Shown: positions 10,003 to 22,827, counted from the first letter of the stretch. The stretch is DNA of 64,000 bases from Spirodela intermedia (GCA_902729315.2 LR746276.1:188501-252500), one strand, 5' to 3'. Notes: generated by a model from the letters alone, not told the origin. Numbers and translations: made by a program.

Positions 10003-12727
10003 TCACTGCTGCGCCAGCATCGTCTCCAACCCCCTTCTCCTCGCCTCCTGCTTCAGCTTCTCCAGGGCGAGCAGCCCGACCTGCCGCACCCGCTCTCTGG
10101 ATAGCCCGAACCTGCAGAGAGGAAAGCGCCGCCATGGCGGCCGACCCAGACCCAACTGGTGGATCAGACGAACTCGGTGGGAGTAACTAATGGGGACACG
10201 GGTGAAAGAATAGGAGTGTTTAGGGTTTAAGGCGGCGCTCACTGTCTGCTGATGTCCTCCCACGTCTGGGAGTCTTTCTCCAGGCCGTAGTACAGGCGCA
10301 CGATGTCCCTCTCCCGCTGGCTGAGGGTCGCGCAAAGAAGCTTGTTGACTTCTTCCTGGCACCCAATCCTCAGATGATGAGACAGAGGTCAACGCACCAA
10401 AATAAGCATCGTCTTCGGGAACGGTTACATATGACACAAAGTCAAGCCTCTTTCTCGATGCTCCACCGCTCACCTTGAGAGACCACTCCTGAACTCCGCT
10501 CCAGGGGTTGTTCTCAGCGTGATCGTCCGCAACATACTGAAAAAAAAACAAAAAGAAAAGATTTTTACTCCAGGATCAGCGCATTTTCGAAGACCCACGC
10601 TCGTTTTCTTCTCCGAGAAGATCAAACCCCTTCGCCGTACACTGTGAAGAGTGTCGCCCGATAGGCCATCCTGAGAGGGGAACGCTTCCCTGTCGAGGGA
10701 GAGCACCTTGCTGACCGCCTGCGTCGATGCAAATCAGGGCCCGATGGAGAGGGAAAAAAAAGAAGAAAAAACACCGTGGCGCGGATCAGACAGGATCGGT
10801 CTCTGCTCACCTCCACGGCGTTCCTGACTTTCTTCGTGGACATCTTCATGGACTCCGCGATTTTCTGCACGCAAGGAGCGCCCGTGAGACGACGGCCGGA
10901 CGGTAGAATCAGCCGGAGGAGGCCGGCTAGCATTCAGAGGAGCTTGAAGCCCGGCGTCAATGCCGATAAGTTATCCATTGGCTTACATCGATCGATGGCG
11001 CGATTCCTCTCTCCTGCAGCCGGGTCTTCGCGCTCCGGATAGAGAACAGCCTTCCGTGCAGGTGCGAAGGCAATCTCAGGATCCTCGAGTTCTCCACCAG
11101 CGCCCTCGAAACTCCCTGCGAGTAGACAGAATCGCATCAGATAAACCGCGGAAAGCAGCAGGATCAAGAACATCGCTGTAGTTTTTGCATGGGATCGAGG
11201 ATTTGAATCGCACAGAAGACCCGGCGACCGGAGAACGTCTAAGCGGCAGCATCACGCGACGGAAAATGGCAATCCAGAAGACGGCGCATGAGATAAAAAA
11301 TACGGCGGTCAACCCAGTGAACTCACCTGGCGGATCCACCAATACACGTAGGTTGAGATCCTGCAGCCCTTGGACGAGTCGAATTTCTCTATCCCACGTA
11401 ACAAGCCGATCAGGCCACCCTGTGGATTTGACTAGGAGTCAGCTTCCCGCAAAACCAGAGTGATCTACAGAAGCTTACCGGCGCCATCAGAGATCCAAGA
11501 TTTAAACAGCTTATAGGGGGAAGCTATCGGAGAGCTGGGTGGCGTCACCTGAACGAGGTCGTCCAACTCGGCGCCCATGCTGTCGTATTTCTGGGCGATC
11601 GACAGGACGAGGCGGACGTTGCTCATCGCGAGCCTCTCTCTCGCCAAACTGGATTCGATCATCCTCGAGTGCAACTCCGAACTTGACATCCTCAGCGAAG
11701 ATGCCAGCTGCTTGTCTGTCGGCTCACATCCCAGTCTCTGTTCCAGCCTGGGGCAGCATGCAGCAGAGGCAAGAATGAAAGGGTGACCAAGATCTAGCAT
11801 GGAGGCGTTCTTGGAGGCTAGGGTTTTCTTTTTCAATGATGATATTAATATTATCATTATTCTCTGCTACGTTCACATTTTCCTCGCTCTTTCTAGTGTA
11901 AAACCTTCCATTTTTTTCGGAAATTTCTGCATAATCTGGGGAGGGTGTTCCTTAGTAACGACAAACAAGGCTGAACTGGGTAGGATTTGAGTAAAAAAAT
12001 GAATCATTTGACCAGATGGAAAGCATAGAACACAGAATTTTCCTAGGATAACATCGGATACTCACTTGGACTTGTGCTCCTCCAGGAAAATGCCGGCTTT
12101 GATCTTCTCTGAAAGGCTCACCACTTCGGCATGAGTGAGCAGGCCGTCGCTTATGGCGCCTCTGATGTACCCCCTCGGCCGATTCTGCAGCAGCTCGGGG
12201 CTCACTGCAGCCGCAGGCTGCTTCCTCTTTCTCAGGGCTCCGACTACGACTCCCTGGTTCGAGCCTCTCTTTCTCGTGCTCGTCCTCCTCTGTCGGGCGG
12301 ATACGCCCGAGCGGACGACTCCGGGCTGCTTGCGGGCCGTCTCAAGGGAGAAGGGCTGGTCCAGGGAAAGGTTCCACTGCTTCTCCAGCAAGGACTTCTG
12401 CAGCAGAAGGAGGGCCTCCAGGGGAAGCTCCGCATTTCGATCGTCCTCCTTGTGGGACACGCTGGATTGCTGGGATAGCGCAGAGAAGGCGCCGACGTAC
12501 TCCTCCAGCGCCTTGATGGCCCGCGTCTGCATTTGGCAGTGGGCGGTGCTCTGGCCGAGCTCTGGAGTCTTCTTCGCCACGATGAAGTTCCTCGCGAAGG
12601 CAGCGGCTGAGAATTGCCCCGACCCATGATCCGGAGAGAAGAATTTCTCGGAGAGGTCCGACGGGCAGAAGGGAGTGGTCAGCAACCTCTTCCCCGCGGG
12701 CAGCCCGATGACGGCGGCTGTGGCCAT
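10003..12727 (-). CDS. SIG1: Plastid RNA polymerase sigma factor SIG1/sigA
   Basis: Sigma-70 family factor that directs the plastid-encoded RNA polymerase (PEP) to promoters in chloroplasts. Nine exons join in frame: 12066-12727, 11549-11747, 11327-11419, 10987-11115, 10811-10864, 10641-10718, 10474-10536, 10243-10355, 10003-10111, giving 499 aa. The N-terminal ~200 residues are a transit peptide plus the variable plant extension. Region 1.2/2 starts near [17 protein letters not shown]. The core is [33 protein letters not shown] and [13 protein letters not shown] (regions 2.1-2.4, about 262-320). Region 3 follows (about 340-426), then region 4 with the helix-turn-helix [20 protein letters not shown] near the C-terminus. 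Closest to Arabidopsis SIG1 among the six plant sigma factors by the [14 protein letters not shown] and ERVRQVGL segments. Upstream coding is uninterrupted; the start is the first ATG. Confidence 0.95.
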
Positions 12728-14022
12728 CGCAGGACTTTGACCCAGAGATTCGGAGCTTCAGTTCCTCGAGAAGCTACCCGATCCAAGATGGAGGACTCAT
12801 CTCCGTTCACCGATGCGCTTCCCCTCTGCGAGTCAGCGGCCACGGCGCCCAATGAAAGCAAGAAAAACACGAAGGGTGATTGCAAGTTAGAGCTGGAAGC
12901 AAAGCTTGAGAGATCTCAACATTTCGACTGAGCGGGAGAAATCCAAGCGGGTCAGACGGCACCAGCGGCTTCTCGAGCCAGAGGAGGCGAGGCGACAGAT
13001 GAGAACTCTTCTTCCCCATTCACAGAAATTTATCGCCCCTGAGCACGGGCAGAGAAGAGGGAGCGGAGACAAAGGCTTCTCCGAGCTCCACCCTTCAGCG
13101 CATCCCACTAAACTCTAGAAGATCCTTGCCGGAAGGGCAAGTGATCAAATACCTAAAACCCCGTCACCACGCCCTCGTCCACCCTCCCGGATCATCCTCC
13201 TCGCCCTCAAAATTAAACACAAACCCACAAAACATTCCAGGGAAGAGAGAGAGATAGAGTAGGCGGGGAGCAAAGCCAGAATTGTCCACCTGCCGGAGGG
13301 TAGAGCTCAAAACCCACCTGGGCGGCGGCGAGCGGGTCGCCAATCTTCAGGCGGGCGGGGCGGAGGATGCCGGGAGATGCCTGAGGAGAAAGAGAGGAAG
13401 AGGAGAGGAGGGCAACGGTTAACATGCGTGCGTGGGAACCTAACCATACGTTTTCTTTTCGCTGCATCATTATCAGAGCTCGTTTTGGATGGACATGGAG
13501 AGGCTACCTCCTCTCCTCCGCCCCCCCCATCTTCTTCCCCTCTTCTTCCCCATCTGGAAGGAAAGGTGGGGATGAGGAGGGCGGCGACGATGGCGAACAC
13601 GTGGCACGTTCTCCTGCGTTGGACTATTGGGCTCAGCGACAGTTCCACCCCACGAAGTGGGAGGCACGCCAGCCGACGGCGAGAGGCCACGTCGCTGAGA
13701 AACCCCCCCGGCGGAGTTAATCAACGGCTCTACTAGAAAATTCGGCGCCGTAAAAATAATTGCAAGAAATAAATTCGTGTCGCACATTTTGTGGATTTAT
13801 TTATTTATTTATTTGGGCTGTCGCGGATGTGGCAATCAGTGAGATTTATTTCTTTACGAATATTTTATTAATACAAACAGCATTATTCTGTAGTTTCTCT
13901 GCGAAAAAAAAGGGAACTTGCTGCTCTTTCTATTTATCTCTGATGGAGAACAGATGGGTCTCCGGTAAATGCATGCTGAATGCTGGAGCTGGCGCGGGAG
14001 CTTCGTCGGTCAACTGAAGGGG
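12728..14022. other. Intergenic: SIG1 promoter side and pectin acetylesterase 3' flank
   Basis: GC-rich near SIG1 (purine-rich tracts at 12900-13100 and 13370-13410) and AT-rich from about 13740, with TTTA repeats at 13797-13813. No exon-like structure or RNA gene could be supported. Confidence 0.5.
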
Positions 14023-16804
14023 TCAGCGGCTCTTGGGGGTCAACTCTCGAGCCCATGAGAAATAGAATGACTGCGCGGGGGAGCACATGAGCAGATGCCT
14101 TAGCTTGTGGTGCAGATTTTCCCCGGGAAGAAACTCCTCTGGAACGTATCTGATGTTGCGGCACGATGAATCGCAGGGGTACGGGCAGTCGACGTTCTTG
14201 AAGGGGCGCCGATCATAAAACCACTCCGCGACGGCGCCGGCGATCGTCTGCGAAGAACAGCGCATCAAGATCACACCTTCGAAGTCAACGCACACCCCTT
14301 CGGATAAGGCGGCAGTGGTCTCGCTTCAATGCCACCAGCCTCAAAAACCCACCAGATCTGATTCCTTCCCCCCGTAAAAATCGGATAGAAACGAAGGAAA
14401 AAAAGAAGAGAGTAAAGAAACAGGTCTAACGCCACTGTGTTCGAGGAGCGAGCTCACCGTGTTCCCCAGGACCGGAGACCCATCGAAGTGCCATATCTCC
14501 GCCATCTCCGTCTGGCAGTGAGCGAAACATGAATTCACGAACATGCCGGCGGCCGGGCTCGCCCCGAGGCCCCTCAGCGCGCCTAGGAACTGCATCCTGA
14601 ATGCTGCCCACGAAGAGCCACGAACACGGAAATCAATGGGAACCGCCTGGTTTGTTTCCGAGCTTTTAGTCAAGCAAAGGTAAGCACGAAAAGAAGGGCG
14701 GGAGGGAGGGACCTTGGAGGGCTTCCAACTGGCTGGTGTCGCACAGGCTCATGTCCGACGCGCACTCCTTCCAAGCTCCCGCAGGGTCAGAGCCCGGTGA
14801 GAGCAGCGCGTTCCTGATCTAAAAGTCAAAAAGGATTTCAGCCGGGTAGATGAGAGATCTGAAGAAGTAGATATTGTACTCGTTCGATGCCTGGTAGTAA
14901 CAATAATAATAGTAGTACCAACCCAGAATGCATGGGAGAGAAAATCTCGGAACATGTTGATGATGATGCTCTAATGGTAGCAGACGTAGCCACCATATCC
15001 AGGGAGGTCATGGAGGGAGGAGGATGGATGCCCACCTGCCAGGAATCATAGGCGGCGTTGAGGACGAAGAGCGGCGTGCGGATCTGCTTCACCACGTACT
15101 GCGGGAAGAAACACTGCATCGATCGCCACCACGTCAGCGCGCTCCGATCGGATCAAGAATAATCACTGAAGAGAGGCACTGCACTGCACTGCACTCACCA
15201 TGCCGGGGCTCATCTTGGAGGTGCACGACGAGGGGAGGCTCTTCGCGGCGCCCTGCTTGGAGCCATGGGGGAGGCTCAGATACCCACCTTCCTAACAAGC
15301 ACGGGGAAGAAGTTGCAGGCAGAGATCGTCGAGGAACGGAGGTGGAACGTACGTGGGTCGCGACGATCTCGCTGAAGTAGCTCTTCATATACTCTGCTCC
15401 GGTGACGTCCCTTCTGCCATGGCCGATCGATGCCCAGGAGTCAGAACTCGGAAATATACTAACATCCCTCTCTCTCTCGTGTACCTACACGTTGACGAAG
15501 AAGCCGCCATCCGAGAGGCACTTCACGCGGGCGGCGGCGGCCAGCAGGGCGCGGAATCGGTCGCAGTGCAGAATCGCCGCCAGCCCTCCGGCAGAGCAGC
15601 CGGAGAGAAGTGCCTGCAAGAATCCCCGGCCACGTTATCACCACCGCTGGTTTCGTTCGATCTATGGACATTTAGGGCACGTACGCTTTCGGCGTATCTC
15701 ATTCCCTGTCGGAGCAGATCTTCCATCACCGCGTCGAAGATCCGGGCTCCTCTGAAGTGAAGGTTGGTGGCCTGGTCAGATCCTCACCCGAGTCAGCCAT
15801 CTATCGATATGCATGAGAGGAATAGGGCGGAGCATCGGCCGTTGATGACTAAAAGGATTACTGGAACGAGAAGATTACTCACGGGATCTACTCTATCGAC
15901 ATCTCCAGTCAGGGACGAGCCGTCGCAGTAAGCGACCTTGACCCTGTTCCAGTTGTAGAACTCTGCAGATTCAGACGATTTCGAAGATGCGGCACACTTA
16001 GAAGAAGTTCATCCTCGAATGAGAAGAGGAGATTGAGACGACTGGTTAATTCAGAAGGAAAGCTCTGTGTTCCTCCATGGATTAAGGCTGATGCAGGGTT
16101 CATGCTGGAGAGAGAATTTGGCTGATGATCGGAGTTGCAAGTATGGCGGCGAGGAGCCCCACCTGGGTTCAGGTCTCTGCGGTCGCTCAGGATGCCGGAG
16201 AAGACGATGCTCCCCATGGCCCTGGACGAACCGAGTCTCCCCACTTTGCGAGCGAAGCAGTTGGTGATGTTGTGGCACCATCCTCCCCCCTGAAATAACC
16301 AGCAGCCATTCAGACACATACAGAGAGAGAGAGAGAGAGAGAGAGATGATCCCATAACCCATGAACTGGGACTCTCATTGGGCGATCGCTGCCCAGAGTG
16401 TTGGAGACAAGGACAATTCGCACAGGCATATGATCATACATTTCCGAGGCATCGTCGAGGGGTTCAGACCTCAATGTGGACCAGCCAACTGTTCATCCCC
16501 GGGCCGAACCCCGGCGCGAGATGATACGCAGGCGGGCTCCCATCCAGGCACACTGCAGAGGACAGAGCATTTCACCGGCGAGTTCAGATCAGCAGCTAAG
16601 AGACCATTGCGAAACGGCAGAGAACATCGCCGATTTCCTATCAGAAAGGATGAATCTTCATGGTAGGAACATGGACTTGCCTGCCCCTCTGCGGGCGGCG
16701 GCTTCCAGGACGGTGAGATTCACGAGGAACCCTTGCCCCGTCGACGAGAGCAGCCCGAGCATGAAGACGACGGTCCATGAGAAATGCGCCTTCAAGCTCT
16801 CCAT
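14023..16804 (-). CDS. Pectin acetylesterase, CE13 family, copy A
   Basis: Secreted carbohydrate esterase (plant PAE/Notum-like, CE13) that removes acetyl groups from cell-wall pectin. Twelve exons join in frame: 16681-16804, 16470-16552, 16163-16289, 15883-15962, 15685-15771, 15489-15613, 15353-15413, 15199-15252, 15036-15113, 14713-14818, 14458-14603, 14023-14247, giving 431 aa. A signal peptide occupies about residues 1-27. Family blocks are [22 protein letters not shown] and [10 protein letters not shown]. Expected triad: Ser174 in SGCSAGG, Asp270 in NAAYDSWQ, His337 in NSCFAHCQ. Intron 1 has a GC-AG donor (AG|GCAAGT), whereas the neighbour uses GT at the same place. The C-terminal exon encodes 74 aa, about 39 longer than in copy B, so the extension after CPYPCDSSC is unusual. 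The gene is in tandem with, and in the same orientation as, copy B. Confidence 0.93.
16322..16346 (-). repeat. (CT)n microsatellite (coding strand) in intron 2 of pectin acetylesterase A
   Basis: A perfect GA run on the plus strand, so CT in the transcript. It lies in intron 2 (16290-16469), about 35 bases before the acceptor. Confidence 0.9.
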
Positions 16805-17671
16805 TCTGCAGCCGCTCCCTCAGAGCTCAGGAGCCATGAATCCTAAGAGACAGAAACGTCGAGCGAGAGATAGGAGGAAGCGATGTTCTCCCTACCTGCG
16901 GTCGCCTCCTCCTCTCGCTCTCCTCTTCTCAAGGACGGAAGAGAGGGAGCCAACCCCCGGAGCTCCGCCCGTTGCCCATCGACGTCTTTCTCAGTGCGCT
17001 GCCGACAGTCTCCTCTGGATCTACCTGCCGCGCCTGGCGCTTCCGCGTCTTCTTAAATGGTGGTGTATGCTCTCCTCCCTCATCGATTTCCTCTACGCGA
17101 CCTCTGTGTCTTCTTCCTCGGGCTCTCATTTCACCCCTGCTTAACTCCGCTGTCAACCTCGTAGGATTTGTAACTACGCCGCCGATCACCATTTCCGGCG
17201 AGCTGTTTCAGACCCGAGGCAGAATTTCTCCAGATCCTCCCGTGATTGGGACCCCGGGGCGGCAATAATGCTCCGCCTCCACCGCGCCTTCAGAATCATG
17301 ACAGACGCGGTTGCAGAGGTCAGAGGCAGACCACGGGATCTGTCGCGCGCAGAGTAATTAATCCCATCCGGCGTAGGCCGGGGACGCCCGCCATGGAGAA
17401 GGAACAGAGACCCCTTGGCCCCGGCGCCCTAAATCAGCCACAGGGGAGCGAGAGGAGCTCGTCACCGTTCCCATGTCGGAGAGGAGCTTAATCTAGGAGG
17501 GAGGGTTCTATAAAAGAACTCAGCAGCGTTTATTCATGAACGACAATCCGTCCCGGTAACAGTAGCCGCAGTAATGCAGGAGGGTGGCGATGATCGTCGA
17601 TCATTCTTCGCTTGCCGCCGGCGACACAAATCACCGCCATAAGAGGACTGGGGGGGCGGGGGGGTGGATTT
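16805..17671. other. Intergenic spacer between the two pectin acetylesterase genes
   Basis: About 870 bp containing the promoter and leader of copy A and the 3' flank of copy B. It is GC-rich without a convincing exon. A G-rich stretch lies at 17650-17666. Confidence 0.5.
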
Positions 17672-19924
17672 TCATTCAAAGATGCGATTGTGGCATGTCT
17701 TGTCGCAGGGATAAGGGCAGTCGATCTTCTGAAACCCCTGCCGGTCATGGAACCAGTCCCCTACCGCCTTTGCAATCGTCTGCAGACGAGGAAACGAAAA
17801 ATGGATCATGATCTCGAGGAAACGATTCCCCCTCTACCGATCTATCTCATCTATCAAGGTAGAGATCACGGATCAGACCGTATCGTCGAGCTTGGGAGAG
17901 TCCCCCCTCAGCCACGTCTCTTGCATCCCCGACTGGCAATGGGCGTAGCAGGAGTTGATGAAGAAGCCCCTCGACGGAGAGTTTCCCACCGCCGCCAGCG
18001 CCTTCAGGAATCCCTCCCTGTAACCTGTCCACGCTCAAGACAGCCTCCGTCAACGCCCGACTTACTCTCTTCTCCGTCGGCGGTAAGATTAACGAAGAAC
18101 AGCGACCGCTCCACTGACCATGCATCGTCTGGATTTGGGCGGGGGAGCATTTCTTTATGTCGAGCTTGCAGTCGCGCCAGGTCCCGTGGGGATCCGCTGC
18201 TCCCGGTGCCAGGATGTTCTTGATCTGAAAACCCGCAGATTAATCCCTCCCCGGAGATCAAAAATTCTCCCGCAGATTCACTCCAAAGTTCAGGCCATCG
18301 GCTGATCCGGCGAAGAACAAGAACCCTAAACGGCGGTCGGGCTTACCTGCCAGGAATCATAGGCGGCGTTCAGGATGAAGAGAGGGGTCCGGATTCCTTG
18401 AACCACGTTCTGCGGGAAGAAGCACTGCGTGCGGGCCGGGGCCACGTTAGTTCGATCCATGAAGGCGAGAAGCACCGCATACTGGTGGAGGTGGCGGCGG
18501 TTTGACGGCATTGCTTACCAGGCCCGGGCTCAGCCGCGAGGTGCACGACGACGGCAGGTTCTTCGCAGAGCCCTGGCGAACCAGAGGTAGAGGGAGAGGA
18601 CATGAGAGGGCCTGAGTGAGATATCAGGAAAGCGAGAGGCGGAAGGAAGCAATCATACGTGCGTCGCCACGACGTCGCTGTAGAAAGCTTGAATGCGCTC
18701 AGCGCCGGTGATGTCCTTCCTGCAGCGCCGGCCGGCAGCGTCGTCAGCCCGGAAAAACTCGGGGGAAGAACCCCGGTCAGTCGGATCGAGCTCGAGCACT
18801 CACGCATTGACGAAGAACCCTGCGTCGGCGAGGCACTTGACCTTGGCGGCCGCCGGAAGGAGCGCACGGAATCTGTCGCACTGCAGGATGGCGGTCAACC
18901 CCCCCGCCGAACAGCCGGAGAGGAGGGCCTGCAAGATTCAAGGGGACGATCACTCGTGAGGAAGCAGGAAGTCCGCGGAAGGAGCAAGAGCCTCCAACGC
19001 AAAACCCTCTTCGACCACCTGGTCTGCGCCGCTCATCCCCTTGGCGAGCAGCTCCTCTATGACGGCGAGGAAGATCCTCCCTCCTCTGAAGTGGAGATTG
19101 GTAGCCTGCGCCGTCACCGGAATCGGGGCAAGGTCAGGGCTTCTCTGAGGTCAGCGGTATATGACTGGATAAAACAACAACAACAACAACTACTACTACT
19201 ACTACTGCTACTACTGCTGCTGCTGCAACTCACGGGATCCACGGCCTCCACGTCCCCAGTGAAGGAGGAGCCGTCGCAGTATCGAACTCTGGCTTTGTTC
19301 CAGTTGTAAAGGTCTGGGTTCGTAGCCTGCTTGTTGCCGAAGATCCCAGAGAACGCGAGCTGCTTCACCATCGCCTTGGAGGAACCCAAGCGGGTGTTCT
19401 TCCGGTCGAGGCAGGAGGTCACGTTGTTGCACCACGCTCCTCCCTGGAGATCGATCGCAGCGGAGGCCCGCCGGAGCAGATGCATAGGAACAGACAGTTC
19501 ACGAAGATCTCCCGACGGAATCGTGGAGCCCCGAAAACAAGAAGCAAGTCAAATCGGGAGGGGGAGGCCAATCGTCAAGAAAAGACTGACCTCGAACTGG
19601 ATGAGCCAACTGTTGGCCCCCGACCCGAAGCCGGGGGAAAAGTGATAGGCCGGCGGGCTCCCGTCCAGGCACACTGCAGGACAGGACATCGTCAGACCGT
19701 GAGATCGAGAAAGGTGACGAAGCTCGCGGGGGAGAGGAAGCAATAAGGCATCAGATACGAGCTTCTTTCTGGCCAGATCTTGAAGAACTCGAGGAATGGA
19801 TACCTGCCCCTTTGGCCACTGCGCTCTCGAGGTAGGTGATGTCGACCATGTAGCCATCGGCCGTCCGCAGAGATATTAGGAGGGCGCAGAGGAGCAGCCA
19901 TCCGAGCGCCCCGCCGGTCGCCAT
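17672..19924 (-). CDS. Pectin acetylesterase, CE13 family, copy B
   Basis: Second secreted pectin acetylesterase, paralogous and colinear with copy A. Eleven exons join in frame: 19804-19924, 19591-19673, 19234-19443, 19019-19105, 18804-18928, 18659-18719, 18519-18572, 18347-18424, 18119-18224, 17879-18024, 17672-17779, giving 392 aa, the usual family length. The signal peptide begins [16 protein letters not shown]; an in-frame ATG lies upstream at 20029, but this start gives a clean leader. The expected triad falls at the same numbers as in copy A: Ser174 (SGCSAGG), Asp270 (NAAYDSWQ), His337 (NSCYAHCQ). Exon 3 is continuous where copy A has an intron. Intron 3 (19106-19233) carries a compound trinucleotide repeat beside its donor. 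Exon 6 (18659-18719) holds the segment that also occurs in the copia element. Confidence 0.94.
19169..19228 (-). repeat. Compound (CAA)n(CTA)n(CTG)n microsatellite in a pectin acetylesterase B intron
   Basis: On the plus strand CAA units run into CTA and then CTG units. In the transcript this begins a few bases after the 5' splice donor and supplies many CAG/TAG trinucleotides close to the donor. Confidence 0.9.
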
Positions 19925-21983
19925 TCCGCAAGACGAGCTCCGGCTACTCAAGATGGCTGCACCGGAAGAACAACACGGATGAGAGACAGATCGACGGAGG
20001 GAAACCCATCCGCGTGAGGATCTCATCATCCAGCAGAGGAGAAGAAGAGGGAAAGAAAAACGGGTTCTTGGTCTCAGCTAGACATTTTGGCGGAGAACGC
20101 CACTTAGCAGCTTGCCGGGCAGGGAAGAGGGCCCGTCTCCAGATTATCTTCCCATTTCTATTTCTCGCGAGCAATCCAGAAAGAGATCTAATCTTTCTAG
20201 GGCAGGCCGAGAGTCCAGAAACCTCAAGGCACAAGGGAGGAGCCTCGCCTGCACTCGTTTCCGGTGATAATAAGACGAAGAAACATCGAATAGAAATCCA
20301 GTTTCTGCAGCGATCTGCGGGATAGAACCCTCCAAAATAAGGAAGAGGGAATGAAAGAGATGCGCAGATGCTGACGGACAAGGCAAACCAGATAGATTGA
20401 GGGTAGGGACCATTAACATTACATGAGACGGGGGTGAGCTCGGAGGTGGTGGAATCGCGTGCGCGCTTTCGAAGCTATCCTTGATAGATCTGAAGCCGCA
20501 GGAGGGTAAGCAGTGTAGAGAGTAAGCAACTAATCCCTGCAGCCCTCTCTCTCCTCTCTCTCTCCCCCACCCGTGTATCGTCTTTCGCGGTGGTAAAGAT
20601 AATTAAACAGGCGCAGTCACGGAAGCGCCATTGTCGGAGCCCTGAATCGAACGGGAAAGTAGGTGGGAAAAGGGTAAAAGCCTTCGGGTAAAAGCTTCCA
20701 ACATTCATCGCTGAACATATGACACGGCGCCGCGAACCCCCACACTCCCGTCTCCTTCCTCTCCGTCTCTCTGCCTGTCTCTCTGTCCCTCTCTGCCTCT
20801 CCCTGTGTCTCCGTGTGGATCGGTCCGACCATCAGAAGAAATGGGGGGCGGCGAGGGATACCGCCGTGAAGTTCATCGACTCGACAGGTCGCCCCCAAGG
20901 GTTGAATTCACGGTGCAGCGAGCAGGCCTCTACATCTCTCTCTCTCTCCTCGTCACACGTTCTCTCTCCTCCGTCTCTCTTCCCGTGTCTAATCGTCGCT
21001 GTTGTACCGCACGAGCCTGATTGATGATCAAATCACTCTGATGCGAAAAGCGGAGGAAAGAGGCCGGGGGTCGATGAGGGTCAGCGGTGGGCTCCACAAT
21101 CAGTGAATCCACGTGGGGCCACAGAGCGGACCGCCCGGCGAGATCCGTTCTCAGATATTGGCGGAAGAATAAATCACTTACAATGCTCCATGGTAGTCGG
21201 TGAAGACACCAGAAGAGAGTCAGCGTGGGTCGCCGACGGCGCTGCGGAAAGGGCCCACTCGAGGGTGGGCCGGGCAACGCTCAGCTTTCGCGCTCAAAAG
21301 GGGGCCCAAGCCACGCTCTGCCTCGCGGGTGGGCTCCACCTCGGTTCTGTGCCGTCAAGGTGGCGCCAGATATTGACTGGACCACCCAAACCCGCGGGCT
21401 GGGCCGTCTCCACCAGCAGTCTGTGTGACGCCCCTTCAGCCACACACGGCGTAGGGAGAGAGAGAGAGAGAGAGAGCAGGCTGCATGAAGTTTCGACTTC
21501 AATGAACCTCCCCTCGCCCCCTCGCTCGCCCTCCCTCTCCTCCCGTATTCCGCAGTGAAGCCATCCATCCATCATCATCGAGTTGCACGTGTGGAATTTC
21601 CTCTTGATGGAAGGGGAGTCAGCGCCGGATCTACTTCGCGGCTGCTACCTGTTTCCACCGACGATTGAATGAGCACACGTGGGAGCCCCTGAATTGAGAT
21701 ATTGTAAATGACTCATGGAAATAATGCTCTACAGGTGGGTCTTTGTCTTTTCGTCGCTGAATCCTCGGCGGTCGTCGGCAGGCGCCGCGTTAAGAAGGGA
21801 ATTAACTGCCTCTCTATGAACAAAAAGCTGTAAACTGCGATTTCCTTCCAGGCCATGGGATGGTTGACGTCTTGAGTCATCCCCCTCTTCAAGATTCGTT
21901 GACGAACTCATCCTGTCAGGGTCAGGGGTCATGATTCAATTCAATGGCGAACTCAGTTTTCATTAGGTATACTTGGTCAACTT

Positions 21984-22018
<35 letters not shown>

Positions 22019-22414
22019 TCGCTATCTCTCTATCCCTCTATCGATCTAAATAAATATAGCTAAGAATTTGGATACGCTTCTGCAGCTCTATGATTGATTA
22101 AGGGGATCTCCGATGGGACGAGGGGATGTTTGCCGGAGATGAACAAATCTGTACGAATCTCGCAACCATCCAAGGGGAAACCAATGAAAGATCGTGCGTT
22201 TATACAGTGCCCATATGAGATTTTTACGGCATGAATTTCTATGATTGAAACAACCGACGATTTCTATTATCATTTCGGAAGCAGATTGTATTCGGAAATT
22301 CTATGTCGCTTTTGCATTTCCAAATCAAACCTTCACTTGGAGCTAAAAGGGTTCTGTAGTTCTACTGTCTTCCTCATCTGATTTTTATGCAAAACGTATT
22401 GATCATCCTTCCAT

Positions 22415-22466
<52 letters not shown>

Positions 22467-22827
22467 AGATCCCTGCTGCGTGATGAACAACGAAGCACCA
22501 CATGTCATGCACGTGCCAAAGAGGAGGTCCATTCATTTATCACGCTGTCGATCTCGATCTCATGGGTATTCGTAAATGTACAACAAAAGTGGACAACACG
22601 CACGCCATCGGAGAAGACGACATCCCTTCAAACGGCAAGGACGTGAAACAAAACTACTGACTATGACAAATCTTCCTTCGTCGAAGAGGTAGGAGGGGAA
22701 CGGAGATGATACGCGTGTCGAGAGAGAGAGAGAGAGAGAGATTCCGGGCCTAAGGCTATCCGACGGAAGCGTAAGGACAAGTTACAGCCATGTGTGCCCC
22801 GATTCATCCAGCTCCATATGACGGACT
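19925..22827. other. Intergenic region with several CT/GA microsatellites
   Basis: About 2.9 kb between copy B of the pectin acetylesterase and the desaturase stop codon. Microsatellites lie at 21456-21476 (GA), 21986-22014 (CT), 22421-22463 (CT) and 22720-22740 (GA, probably in the desaturase 3' UTR). The open frames are short and low-complexity. I see no gene. Confidence 0.5.
22421..22463 (+). repeat. (CT)n microsatellite, 43 bp
   Basis: Perfect CT dinucleotide run, one of the two longest in the window, in intergenic DNA. Confidence 0.95.
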
